Below are positions 1 to 7,441 of a stretch of DNA of 16,673 nt, one piece after another; the stretch's first letter is position 1, and the number at the start of each line of letters is the position of its first letter. The DNA is from Bordetella parapertussis. Lineage in GTDB: Bacteria > Pseudomonadota > Gammaproteobacteria > Burkholderiales > Burkholderiaceae_C. A program made the translations under genes and the position numbers. A model generated the notes under the pieces. It did not search any database, was not told where the DNA came from, and saw only the letters and a program-made list of their open reading frames with translations. The stretch is from assembly GCA_945873925.1 (NCBI GenBank), contig CAMCES010000037.1:1-16673 (forward strand), read 5' to 3'.

Positions 1-294
1 CCCACCCGCCATGTGCTCGAGGTCAAGGCGTCAAACAACCTGCAGTTGGTCAACACAGGCTTGGAGACTTTGGAGTTGCTGCTGTTGCAAGGCCGCCCGA
101 TTGGCGAGCCCGTGGCGCAATATGGCCCGTTTGTGATGAACACCCAAGCGGAAATTCACCAGGCCTTTGCCGATTACAGAAGCACCGAGTTTGGGGGATG
201 GCCCTGGGGCGCCAGTGACCCAGTCCATCCTCGCGAGACCGGGCGTTTTGCCCGCCATGCCGATGGGCGGGTGGAAACTCTCGAAACCGCCTGA
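1..294 (+). CDS. Pirin family protein, C-terminal fragment (cut by window edge)
   Basis: This is the 3' end of a gene whose start lies left of the window. The frame is open from base 1 and ends at a TGA, leaving 97 residues. The stretch LELLLLQGRPIGEPV followed by YGPFVMNTQAEIHQAF and a DYRSTEFGGW segment matches the C-terminal cupin-like domain of pirins (Pirin_C), where GEP(V/I) and GPFVMNT.EEI are typical. Pirins are cytoplasmic iron-binding double-cupin proteins. Some have quercetinase activity and others modulate enzymes or transcription. The metal ligands sit in the N-terminal domain, which is not visible, so metal binding cannot be judged. The tail after the domain (SDPVHPRETGRFARHADGR) is normal for proteobacterial members. 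The gene converges with the small gene to its right, with only two bases between the stops. Confidence 0.87.
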   Translation, partial: PTRHVLEVKASNNLQLVNTGLETLELLLLQGRPIGEPVAQYGPFVMNTQAEIHQAFADYRSTEFGGWPWGASDPVHPRETGRFARHADGRVETLETA

Positions 295-296
295 CT

Positions 297-554
297 TTAC
301 TGGCCGGTCACCGCTTCCTTGGTGTAGGGCTTGATCTTGTAAGAGTTTTCGCGCTGGATGCGGATGACCATGAAAGTGCAATCGCGCTTTAACTCCCCAT
401 TGAGGATCATGTCGCAAAAAGTACCGCTGCCCGCAAAAGATGCCATGCAAAAGTATTTCTGGTCTTTATCTTTCCTCAAGGTGCAACTGCTGATGTCAGC
501 TGCCCACAGCGGAAATCCGTACAGCATCAGGATCAAAATCAATAAGGTCTTCAT
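297..554 (-). CDS. Small secreted four-cysteine protein, unknown function
   Basis: The product is 85 residues. Residues 1-19 form a clear Sec signal peptide: MKT, a hydrophobic core (LLILILMLYGFPL) and WAA before the likely cut near A19/D20. The mature part of about 66 residues has four cysteines at 24, 36, 47 and 59, spaced almost evenly (12, 11, 12). This suggests two disulfides in the periplasm. It also has a basic C-terminal half (KRDCTFMVIRIQRENSYKIK). I do not recognise a family, and no catalytic motif is visible. The start is chosen because the signal peptide begins there. The Shine-Dalgarno match is poor. A -10-like TATGAT lies about 32 bases upstream. The gene looks less GC-rich than its neighbours, which could mean recent acquisition or relaxed codon selection. 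It ends two bases from the convergent pirin gene. Confidence 0.72.
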   Translation of the reverse strand: MKTLLILILMLYGFPLWAADISSCTLRKDKDQKYFCMASFAGSGTFCDMILNGELKRDCTFMVIRIQRENSYKIKPYTKEAVTGQ

Positions 555-585
555 GATGAGTTCTTAGAGGAATCATTGGAAGACC

Positions 586-591
586 ATCATA
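586..591 (-). promoter_or_regulatory. Candidate -10 box (TATGAT) for the small four-cysteine gene
   Basis: TATGAT on the minus strand matches the sigma-70 -10 consensus at five of six positions and lies 32 bases before the ATG at 554. No good -35 hexamer is seen at 16-18 bases upstream, so this is a weak prediction. It lies just downstream of the terminator-like hairpin of the liv operon, which would let the small gene be transcribed on its own. Confidence 0.35.
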
Positions 592-616
592 TCGGCATGA
601 GCCAGATAAAACACAC

Positions 617-668
617 AAAAAACCACGAAAAACAACTTGTGACAGCGTTTTATGACAGTATTTTCGTG
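617..668 (-). terminator. Terminator-like hairpin after livK
   Basis: Read on the minus strand, CACGAAAA (668-661) pairs perfectly with TTTTCGTG (631-624). This is followed by one G and then six T (622-617). An 8-bp stem plus a T-run about 50 bases past the livK stop is what a Rho-independent terminator of the liv operon would look like. The 29-base loop and the AT-rich stem make it weaker than a textbook example. Confidence 0.4.
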
Positions 669-702
669 AAATACCGGGTTTCACCATGTGAATAAATCCC
701 GG
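666..702. repeat. Nested, mutually exclusive inverted repeats downstream of livK
   Basis: Three complementary elements share sequence here. GTGAAA (666-671) pairs with TTTCAC (679-684) around a 7-base loop. TTCAC (680-684) also pairs with GTGAA (688-692) around a 3-base loop. CCGGG (674-678) pairs with CCCGG (698-702) outside the second hairpin. The first hairpin excludes the second. The livK stop codon is 12 bases away, so the element would sit in the 3' untranslated region of the liv message. Confidence 0.4.
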
Positions 703-714
703 CAAATGGGTTTG

Positions 715-1875
715 TTAGTCAAGTTTGTAATAGTCTGAGATCACCTTCCAACGTCCATCTTGGATCTGCGCCAAGCGTGAACGGTTGGAGCCCAAATGCT
801 TGGTCGGCGAAAACTTGGCCTCGGGACCGCCGAAGAAATCCGTGGGGATGGTCATGTTGTCCATCACCTTCACAAAACTGTCGGTGGTGAGATTCGGTCC
901 GGTTTTTTGAGCAGCCAAGATGAAGGCGTCGATGATCAGGTAGCCATACACAGAAAACACGGTGGGGTCTTCACTGAACTTGGTTTTGTATTTGTTGGCC
1001 CAAAAGGAAATGGGCTTGGAGGCCTCGTCCAAATAGGGGTGCGGCACGGTCATGGTGGCGTACATCCCGTCCATGGCCTTGCCACCGAGTTTGTGGATCA
1101 GGTCGGTGTAGGCTGCGCTCGAACCAATGAACAGCGGGTTGAAGCCGGTTTTGCGGGACTCGGCGATCGTGCCCACGGTCTCACGGATGATCGTGCCCAG
1201 CACCACCATTTCACAGCCGGCCGATTTCATGCGGGCCACTTGTGACGAAAAGTCGGTCGCGCCGCGCTTGTAAGTGGTCTTTTCCACAACCTCCATACCG
1301 ATGGTTTTAAGGCCTGCCTCGGCGCCCCGGTAAACCTCCAAACCAAATTCATCGTCTTGGTGAATGGCGCAGACCTTGTTGACTTTTTTCTCTTTCACCA
1401 TGGCAGGCACGGCGGCGCGCATTTGGTCGAAATAGGTGGCAAAGATGGCGTACTTCAAGCGGTTGAAAGGCTCGTACATCTCGCGGGCGGCGGTCACCGG
1501 CAGGAAGTTGATGATGTTTTTCTCAAACTGCACTGGCATGGCCGCGTTGTTTTGCGCGGTGCCGATGTGACCGGCCATGATGAAGATCTTGTCCTGGTTG
1601 ACCAGCTTTTGGGCCGCCAGTACCGCGCGTTTGGGGTCGTAACCCGAGTCCTCGGTGATCAAGCGCAATTTGCGCCCGTGCACACTGCCCTGCTCGTTGA
1701 GTTCATCGATGCGCAGTTGCATGCCGTTGCGCACGGCTTTGCCGTAGCCCGCCAAAGGCCCAGACAAATCTTGGATGGTGCCGATCGTGATCTCGGTCTT
1801 GCTCACGCCTTGCTGCTGGGCAAACGCACTGAGCGCGCTCATCGCAAACAAGGCCAGGGTGATTTTCAATTTCAT
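715..1875 (-). CDS. livK: HAAT-family ABC transporter periplasmic substrate-binding protein
   Basis: A 386-residue type I periplasmic binding protein that would deliver ligand to LivHM. Residues 1-19 are a Sec signal peptide (MKLKITLALFAMSALSAFA). The mature protein opens with the family hallmark TEITIGTIQDLSGPLAGYG, followed by GMQLRIDELNEQG, EDSGYDPKRAV and a FIMAGHIGTAQNNA loop near residues 99-112, all typical of the LivK/Leu-Ile-Val binding fold (Peripla_BP_6). The length is normal. GAGGAG lies just upstream of the ATG, which fixes the start. The gene follows the acyl-CoA synthetase by 21 bases and is last in the operon. The ligand cannot be read from sequence. Many Comamonadaceae paralogues bind aromatic or aliphatic carboxylates rather than amino acids, and the neighbouring ligase points the same way (inference). 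Confidence 0.92.
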   Translation of the reverse strand: MKLKITLALFAMSALSAFAQQQGVSKTEITIGTIQDLSGPLAGYGKAVRNGMQLRIDELNEQGSVHGRKLRLITEDSGYDPKRAVLAAQKLVNQDKIFIMAGHIGTAQNNAAMPVQFEKNIINFLPVTAAREMYEPFNRLKYAIFATYFDQMRAAVPAMVKEKKVNKVCAIHQDDEFGLEVYRGAEAGLKTIGMEVVEKTTYKRGATDFSSQVARMKSAGCEMVVLGTIIRETVGTIAESRKTGFNPLFIGSSAAYTDLIHKLGGKAMDGMYATMTVPHPYLDEASKPISFWANKYKTKFSEDPTVFSVYGYLIIDAFILAAQKTGPNLTTDSFVKVMDNMTIPTDFFGGPEAKFSPTKHLGSNRSRLAQIQDGRWKVISDYYKLD

Positions 1876-1896
1876 CGCAGTCTCCTCGAGGGTGGT

Positions 1897-3756
1897 TCAG
1901 TGGCGGTACATGGATTCAATCAGCTCGCTGTATTTTTGTTCAACGAATTTGCGCTTGAGTTTCATGGTCGGGGTGAGTTCATCGTCTTCAGCGGTGAGCT
2001 GTGTGTCGAGCAAACGGAACTGCTTGATTTGCTCGACCCTAGCGAACTTGTTGTTGACCTTGTCAATCTCGGCCTGGATCAGCGATTGCACCTCGGGGGC
2101 GCGGGTGAGGCTCGCGTAGTTGGAGAACGGCACATCCCGGTCTTGGGCAAATTTTTCAATGTTCTCCAGGTCAATCATGATGATCACACTCAGGTAGGCT
2201 CGGCGGTCCCCGATCACCACCGCGTCGGTCACAAAGGGTGAGAACTTCAACTCGTTTTCCCACTCGCTCGGCGTGATGTTCTTCCCGCCTGCGGTGATGA
2301 TGATGTCTTTCATCCGGTCTGTGATGCGGAAAAACCCTTGCGCGTCCACGCTGCCCACGTCGCCGGTGTGAAGCCAACCATCGATATCGACGGTTTCAGC
2401 GGTTTTCTCAGGTTGGTTGAGGTAGCCCATGAACACATTGGGCCCACGGATCAACAGCTCTTGGGTTTGCGGGTCGACCTTGACCTCGTTGAACGGACAA
2501 GCCACGCCAATGCTGCCGGGCTTGATTTGCGAGACAGGCATGGCGGTGGATGCGCCACAGGACTCGGTTTGACCCCAGACCTCGAGCATGGGCAAACCCA
2601 GCGCCAAGTACCAGCGGACCAAGTCGGGGGAGATGGGCGCGGCACCCGTGACCAAGATGCGGGCACGCTGCACGCCCATCATGCGCCGTACATTGTTGAG
2701 GGCCAGACCATTGGCCACATGAAAGGCCGCCTTGAGCCACAGCGGCACAGTCTGCTTGGCCAGTACCCTTTCGCTGACCGCGTAACCAATGCCGATGGAC
2801 ACCCGGTAAGCCCATTGCTGAAACGACCCTGCCTCGGCGATCGCGATGGTGACCGCAGAATAAAACTTCTCCCACACCCGGGGCACGGCGGTGAAGGTGG
2901 TCGGTGCGATTTCACGCACGTTCTCGGGCACGGTGTCTGGGTTTTCAACAAAGTTGAAAACCGTGCCGGTGTAGATCGAGAAGTACTGACCGCCCATGCG
3001 TTCGGCCACATGGCACAGCGGCAAAAACAACATGCGTTCGTCGGTCTCGTCTTGGTAGATGACTTGGTTGTAGCCGCGCATGGTGTAGACCAAGGCCGCG
3101 TGACTGTGCATCGCACCCTTGGGCTTGCCCGTGGTGCCCGAGGTGTAAATCAAGATCGCCAGGTCTTGGGGTTGGCGGCTTTGGCGCAAGCGATCAAACA
3201 CGCCGGGCTGCTCGGCATCATGCGCTGCGCCTTGCGATCGCAGTTGGTCCAGGCTGATCACCATCGGGTCGGCATAGCGGGTCAGGCCCTCCATGTCCAT
3301 CACCACGATCAGCTTGAGCAAGGGCAACTGGGCACGGGCCACCAAGGCCTTGTCGAGTTGTTCCTCGTCCTCCACAAACAGCACCGTGGTGGACGAGTCC
3401 TCGCACAAATACTGAACCTGAGAGGCGGCGTCGGTTGGGTAAATGCCATTGGACACCCCCCCTGCGCTCAACACCGCCAAGTCGGCCAAGACCCATTCAA
3501 GACGGGTGTTGGACAAGATCGACGCACATTCACCCACCTGGAAACCGTTGGCCGCCAAACCCATGGCGATTTCTCTCACAGCCACGGCGCTTTGGTTCCA
3601 GGTCCAGCCACGCCAGATGCCGAGTTTTTTCTCGCGCATCATCAAGCGCGGGCCGCGCTGTCTGACCGCGTTCCAAAACACCTCGGTCATGGTCTCACCT
3701 GGCACCACGGTGTTCGGGTTGCCTGCCAATCGACTGGCGTTCCAAAGTTGGCTCAT
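1897..3756 (-). CDS. Long-chain-type acyl-CoA synthetase (AMP-forming), embedded in liv operon
   Basis: A 619-residue adenylate-forming ligase that activates a carboxylic acid with ATP and then transfers it to CoA in the cytoplasm. The P-loop YTSGTTGKPKG is at 204-214, GAAPISPDLV at 371-380, the A5-type VWGQTESCG near 393-401, WLHTGDVG at 461-468, and the hinge/A8 segment DRMKDIIITAGGKNITPSE from residue 480. The A10-type lysine lies in PTMKLKRKF near the C-terminus. Overall it resembles the FadD15/long-chain clade (AMP-binding plus AMP-binding_C). A strong GGAGGTG lies 7 bases before the ATG, inside the end of livF. It sits between livF and livK, an arrangement I recall from other betaproteobacterial HAAT operons. 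I infer that it activates the imported acid, possibly fatty, branched or aromatic. The exact substrate is unknown. Confidence 0.92.
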   Translation of the reverse strand: MSQLWNASRLAGNPNTVVPGETMTEVFWNAVRQRGPRLMMREKKLGIWRGWTWNQSAVAVREIAMGLAANGFQVGECASILSNTRLEWVLADLAVLSAGGVSNGIYPTDAASQVQYLCEDSSTTVLFVEDEEQLDKALVARAQLPLLKLIVVMDMEGLTRYADPMVISLDQLRSQGAAHDAEQPGVFDRLRQSRQPQDLAILIYTSGTTGKPKGAMHSHAALVYTMRGYNQVIYQDETDERMLFLPLCHVAERMGGQYFSIYTGTVFNFVENPDTVPENVREIAPTTFTAVPRVWEKFYSAVTIAIAEAGSFQQWAYRVSIGIGYAVSERVLAKQTVPLWLKAAFHVANGLALNNVRRMMGVQRARILVTGAAPISPDLVRWYLALGLPMLEVWGQTESCGASTAMPVSQIKPGSIGVACPFNEVKVDPQTQELLIRGPNVFMGYLNQPEKTAETVDIDGWLHTGDVGSVDAQGFFRITDRMKDIIITAGGKNITPSEWENELKFSPFVTDAVVIGDRRAYLSVIIMIDLENIEKFAQDRDVPFSNYASLTRAPEVQSLIQAEIDKVNNKFARVEQIKQFRLLDTQLTAEDDELTPTMKLKRKFVEQKYSELIESMYRH

Positions 3757-3762
3757 CTCAGT

Positions 3763-4536
3763 TCACCTCCAGGTCTTTTTCTTTTTCCAGCGCCGCTCAT
3801 CGCGAGCACCCGCTTCTTTGAGACCCAGGTAGAACTCCTTGATGTCGTCCTTTTCACGCAGCCGCTCGCAGCTGTCTTCCATCACGATGCGCCCAGACTC
3901 GAGCACAAAGCCATGGTCAGCCACGTTCAAAGCCATGTTGGCGTTTTGCTCAACCAACAAAATGGTGGTGCCGCGCTGGCGGTTGATGCGCACCACGATC
4001 TCAAAAATCTCTTGGGTGAGCTTGGGTGACAAACCCAAGCTGGGTTCGTCCAACAAAATCATCTCAGGGCGGCTCATCAAGGCGCGTGAAATCGACAGCA
4101 TCTGTTGCTGACCGCCCGAGAGCAGTCCAGCGTCTTGGTAGGCACGCTCTTTCAAAATGGGAAAGTAGCCAAACACCAGCGCCATGTCATGCGCCACCGC
4201 ATCCCTGTCAGGCTGGGTGTAAGCCCCCATCAGCAGGTTGTCTTTGACCGACAGCAAGGGGAAGACTTCACGCCCCTCAGGCACCTGCACCAAGCCGCGT
4301 TGCACGATCTGCGCTGGGTCCATGGCGGTGATGTTGTCCCCTTTGAAGACCACCGAGCCCTTGCGCGGATCGATGATGCCGGAGATGGTTTTGAGCACCG
4401 TGGTTTTACCCGCACCGTTGGAGCCCAAGATGGTGGCGATTTGTCCGCGGGTCACCGACAGGCTGACGCCTCGGATCGCTCGCACTGGGCCATAGGCGCT
4501 TTCCACATTGTTGAGTTGCAGCAACACTTCGCTCAT
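3763..4536 (-). CDS. livF: HAAT ABC transporter ATP-binding protein LivF
   Basis: A 257-residue cytoplasmic ATPase subunit of the importer. Walker A GSNGAGKTT is at 38-46, signature LSGGQQQ at 139-145 and Walker B MILLDEPS at 159-166. The segment LVQVPEGREVFPLLSVKDNL is characteristic of LivF (GRxxFPxLTVxENL) and separates it from LivG. The protein ends in a strongly basic tail (RRWKKKKTWR), longer than in the E. coli protein and, as I recall, common in betaproteobacterial paralogues that sit next to an AMP-ligase. Its start overlaps the livG stop in an ATGA, indicating translational coupling. Its own 3' end carries the Shine-Dalgarno of the ligase gene. Confidence 0.94.
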   Translation of the reverse strand: MSEVLLQLNNVESAYGPVRAIRGVSLSVTRGQIATILGSNGAGKTTVLKTISGIIDPRKGSVVFKGDNITAMDPAQIVQRGLVQVPEGREVFPLLSVKDNLLMGAYTQPDRDAVAHDMALVFGYFPILKERAYQDAGLLSGGQQQMLSISRALMSRPEMILLDEPSLGLSPKLTQEIFEIVVRINRQRGTTILLVEQNANMALNVADHGFVLESGRIVMEDSCERLREKDDIKEFYLGLKEAGARDERRWKKKKTWR

Positions 4537-5342
4537 GCAGGCGCTCCCGCTTGGCGCCGCAAGGCCGTGGCGTCAAAGCCGCCGCCCAAATATGCCTCAA
4601 CCACTTTCGGGTCGGACTGCACTTGAGCCGGCGTGCCCATGGCCAAGACCTCGCCTTGGTTCATGGCCAGCACCCGGTCGCTGACCTTGGAGACCAGGCT
4701 CATGTCGTGCTCGACCATCAGCACCGTGATGCCCAAGTCTTTTTGAATGTCTTGAATCCAAAACGCCATGTCGGCGGTTTCCTCGACATTCAGACCCGAG
4801 GAGGGTTCGTCCAGCAGCAAGAGTTTGGGCTCGGTGCACAAGGCCCGCGCCAACTCGACCACCTTGCGTACGCCATAAGGCAGACCGGCTACCAAGGTAT
4901 CGCGGAAGTGTTGCAAATCCAGGAAGTCGATCACCTCCTCCACCTTGTGTCGCGTGGCTTGCTCGGCCTGACGCACTCCCGGGGTAAACAACATGTGCTG
5001 CCAAAACCCGGTGCGGTTGTGCACATGGCGACCGATCAAGAGGTTTTGCAGCACGGTGGCATGTTCAAACAACTCGATGTTTTGGAAGGTACGGGCAATG
5101 CCCATCGAGGCCACCGCGTGGGCGGGCACATCGCTCAGGCGCTGGCCCAAGAACGACAGGTGCCCGGTGGTGGGGGTGTAGATGCGGCTGATCAGGTTGA
5201 ACACCGTGGTCTTGCCCGCGCCATTTGGGCCAATCAGGGTGAAGACCTCGCCTTGCTTGACCTCAAAGCTGACACGGTTGACCGCCAACACGCCGCCAAA
5301 GCGAACGGTCAAATCGTGGGCGCTGAGCAAGGTGTCGTTCAT
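4533..5342 (-). CDS. livG: HAAT ABC transporter ATP-binding protein LivG
   Basis: A 269-residue ATPase partner of LivF. Walker A GPNGAGKTT is at 38-46, the LivG-specific RTFQNIELFEHATVLQNLL follows at 84-102, the signature appears as LPYGVRK at 154-160 (a known LivG variant of LSGGQ) and Walker B LLLLDEPSSGLN starts at 174. The H-loop histidine is in VLMVEHDMSLV. The C-terminal GTPAQVQSDPKVVEAYLGG is the BCA_ABC_TP_C type ending of this family. The gene overlaps livM by four bases (ATGA) at its start and livF by four bases at its end. No independent ribosome-binding site is obvious, so translation is probably coupled. Confidence 0.94.
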   Translation of the reverse strand: MNDTLLSAHDLTVRFGGVLAVNRVSFEVKQGEVFTLIGPNGAGKTTVFNLISRIYTPTTGHLSFLGQRLSDVPAHAVASMGIARTFQNIELFEHATVLQNLLIGRHVHNRTGFWQHMLFTPGVRQAEQATRHKVEEVIDFLDLQHFRDTLVAGLPYGVRKVVELARALCTEPKLLLLDEPSSGLNVEETADMAFWIQDIQKDLGITVLMVEHDMSLVSKVSDRVLAMNQGEVLAMGTPAQVQSDPKVVEAYLGGGFDATALRRQAGAPA

Positions 5343-6415
5343 TTGAGTCGGTCCGATTTTTGGAAACTCTTTTGCCGCTTGAACATGCCCTTGCGGTAGA
5401 AGGGAAACAGCTCAAACCAGGTACGCACCTTGAGCCAACGGCCGGACAAGCCCAGCGGCTCGAACATGACAAAGGCAATCAGCACCAAGCCGTAAACCAC
5501 GCTTTGCAAGCCAGGGGCTTGGCCGATGGCAGGCGGCAACCAGTCTTTGCCCAAGGTGATGAGCTGGGGCATGGTGATCAGGAAAATCGAGCCCAAAAAC
5601 GCGCCGTGCACCGAACCCAGTCCACCCACCACGATCATGAGTAACAGGTCTACAGATTGCAAGATGCCAAACTGGTCTGGCGAAATGAACTGCATTTTGT
5701 AGGCGTACAAAGCGCCACCCACGCCAGCCAAGGCAGCCGACAACATGAAGGACAGGGTTTTGTAATAAGCCAGGTGGATGCCCATGCTTTGGGCAGAAAT
5801 TTCTGAATCCCGAATGGCCACAAAAGCCCGGCCTGTGGGGCTTCGCAACACATTGAGGACCGCCAGGGTGCTGATCACGGCCAACGCCAGGCAAACCGCA
5901 TAAAACTTTTCAGCACTGTCGACTTTCCAATCCCACAAGGTCATGGCTTTGACATGCATGCCCGCATTGCCCCCGGTGACGCTTTCCCAGCGGGCCAGGC
6001 CCTCTTCGACGATGAAGCCGAAAGACAAGGTGGCAATGCCCAGGTAAATGCCCTTGACCCGCAAAGCGGGCAAGCCGACCACTGCACCGACGAGAGCCGA
6101 CAAACCAGCGGCAACCAAGATCACCACGGGAAAAGCCACCCCATGTGCTGACAGCACCGCCGCCACATACGCACCCACGCCCATGAAAGCAGCATGCCCG
6201 ATCGAGAACAAACCGGTGAAGCCGGCCAGCACCATCAGGCCCAAACCCACAATGCCGTAAATCAGCACAAAGGTGATTTGCGCCAGCCAATATTCCTCGA
6301 CCAACCAAGGCGCGGCACACAGGAGCAATACCAACACGCTGTAGGCCCAAACATGGCCACTGTGCTTGGCCAGGTCAATGTCTTGGGTGTAGCTGGTCTT
6401 GAAAATAAAACGCAT
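5339..6415 (-). CDS. livM: HAAT ABC transporter permease LivM
   Basis: A 358-residue inner-membrane permease (BPD_transp_2). About nine hydrophobic segments are visible after a polar N-terminus of roughly 20 residues. The diagnostic LivM stretches are present: GLMVLAGFTGLFSIGHAAFMGVG, YLGIATLSFGFIVEE, and the cytoplasmic coupling loop GRAFVAIRDSEISAQSMGI that contacts the ATPases, then GLGSVHGAFLGSIF. The C-terminus is long, basic and soluble (RKGMFKRQKSFQKSDRLK). AAAGGT before the ATG overlaps the end of livH, three bases away, so expression is tied to livH. It forms the pore together with LivH. Confidence 0.94.
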   Translation of the reverse strand: MRFIFKTSYTQDIDLAKHSGHVWAYSVLVLLLCAAPWLVEEYWLAQITFVLIYGIVGLGLMVLAGFTGLFSIGHAAFMGVGAYVAAVLSAHGVAFPVVILVAAGLSALVGAVVGLPALRVKGIYLGIATLSFGFIVEEGLARWESVTGGNAGMHVKAMTLWDWKVDSAEKFYAVCLALAVISTLAVLNVLRSPTGRAFVAIRDSEISAQSMGIHLAYYKTLSFMLSAALAGVGGALYAYKMQFISPDQFGILQSVDLLLMIVVGGLGSVHGAFLGSIFLITMPQLITLGKDWLPPAIGQAPGLQSVVYGLVLIAFVMFEPLGLSGRWLKVRTWFELFPFYRKGMFKRQKSFQKSDRLK

Positions 6416-6418
6416 CGG

Positions 6419-7294
6419 TCAGACCTTTTTGCGCAGGTTGTCGCCAAACAAGCCATTGGGCTTGAAGACCAGCATCAGCAAAACCACCACATAAGCAGCC
6501 ACGTCCTTGAAACCCTCGGGCAACCAAAAACCCGCCATGGCTTCAACCACGCCAATGACGATGCCGCCGACGATGGCGCCTGGCAAGCTGCCAAAGCCAC
6601 CGACGACCGCGGCGGGGAAGGCTTTCAAACCGATGAAGCCCATGTTGGCATGCACAAAGGTGATCGGCGCGAGCAGCAGACCCGCGATCGCGGCCACAGC
6701 GGCGGCCAAGGCCCATGCCATGCTGTTGAGGTTTTTCACCGGGATGCCCATGTAGTAAGCAGCCAGTTGGTTTTGTGAGGTGGCTTGCATCGCAATGCCA
6801 ACACGGGTGTGCTTGAACACCAGGTAGAGCAGCCCACACAAGACAGCGGTGCTGCCAATCACCACCAACTGAGTGGCGCCCAAGACCACCCCACCGAGGT
6901 TGAAGCTCAAGTCTTTGTAAGGGACGTCCAAGGCATGGGTTTCGGTACCGATGTCCGGAATCATGGTGACCAGGCCACGGGCGATATAACCAATGCCAAT
7001 CGTCAGCATGACGATGGCAAATGCCGGTTGACCCAGCACCGGATTGATCACCACCCGCTCGATCAACCAACCCAGACAAGCCATGAACAACATCGCGCCG
7101 ACCACTACCGCCACAAAAGGCCATTGCAGATAAGTGATCATGGCAAAGCCGGCAAAAGCACCGAGCATCATCAACTCACCCTGGGCAAAACTGACGGTTT
7201 CCGTGGCCTTGTAAATCAGCACAAAGCCCAAAGCGATCAGGCCGTAGATACAGCCTTGTGCAACACCACTCAAAATCACCTGAATTTCTTGCAT
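6419..7294 (-). CDS. livH: HAAT ABC transporter permease LivH
   Basis: A 291-residue inner-membrane permease and the first gene of the liv operon. The start MQEIQVILSGVAQGCIYGLI is a typical LivH N-terminus, followed by ALGFVLIYKATETVSFAQGE. The coupling loop is HTRVGIAMQATSQNQLAAYYMGI, and the C-terminal GGFGSLPGAIVGGIVIGVVE motif is conserved. Eight or so hydrophobic segments can be seen. The Shine-Dalgarno is weak (AAAGG about 16 bases upstream), but no alternative start fits the family. The preceding 140 bases contain a CATAAT -10-like box, making this the probable head of the transcript. Confidence 0.94.
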   Translation of the reverse strand: MQEIQVILSGVAQGCIYGLIALGFVLIYKATETVSFAQGELMMLGAFAGFAMITYLQWPFVAVVVGAMLFMACLGWLIERVVINPVLGQPAFAIVMLTIGIGYIARGLVTMIPDIGTETHALDVPYKDLSFNLGGVVLGATQLVVIGSTAVLCGLLYLVFKHTRVGIAMQATSQNQLAAYYMGIPVKNLNSMAWALAAAVAAIAGLLLAPITFVHANMGFIGLKAFPAAVVGGFGSLPGAIVGGIVIGVVEAMAGFWLPEGFKDVAAYVVVLLMLVFKPNGLFGDNLRKKV

Positions 7295-7335
7295 GATGGT
7301 GCTGGAATTGCCTTTTGTGATACGCGTTTTGCCGA

Positions 7336-7341
7336 ATTATG
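7336..7341 (-). promoter_or_regulatory. Candidate -10 box (CATAAT) for the liv operon
   Basis: CATAAT on the minus strand lies 41 bases ahead of the livH ATG and matches the -10 consensus at five of six positions. No convincing -35 hexamer is seen, which is compatible with an activator-dependent promoter. The box lies between the inverted hexamers GTGATA (7317-7322) and TATCAC (7352-7357). Confidence 0.35.
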
Positions 7342-7421
7342 AGAACTACTTTATCACCTGTTTTTCACTCGAAGGGAAACCCTAGGACCCAAGCGGCTCG
7401 GCCTTGGCCATGATGCTCAAC

Positions 7422-7441
7422 TAGGCTTGTCCGCCTAAGCC
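7422..7441 (-). other. Small hairpin overlapping the hydratase stop codon
   Basis: TAGGC (7422-7426) can pair with GCCTA (7433-7437), or alternatively GGCTT (7424-7428) with AAGCC (7437-7441). Both overlap the TAG stop of the hydratase gene. There is no T-run after it, so it is at most a weak pause or Rho-type end. Confidence 0.2.

Noticed and set aside
2338..4029. Long open frame (563 codons) on the plus strand
   Set aside because: It is antisense to the acyl-CoA synthetase and livF, its product is His/Gln/Gly-rich without domain pattern, and both minus-strand genes carry complete family motifs.
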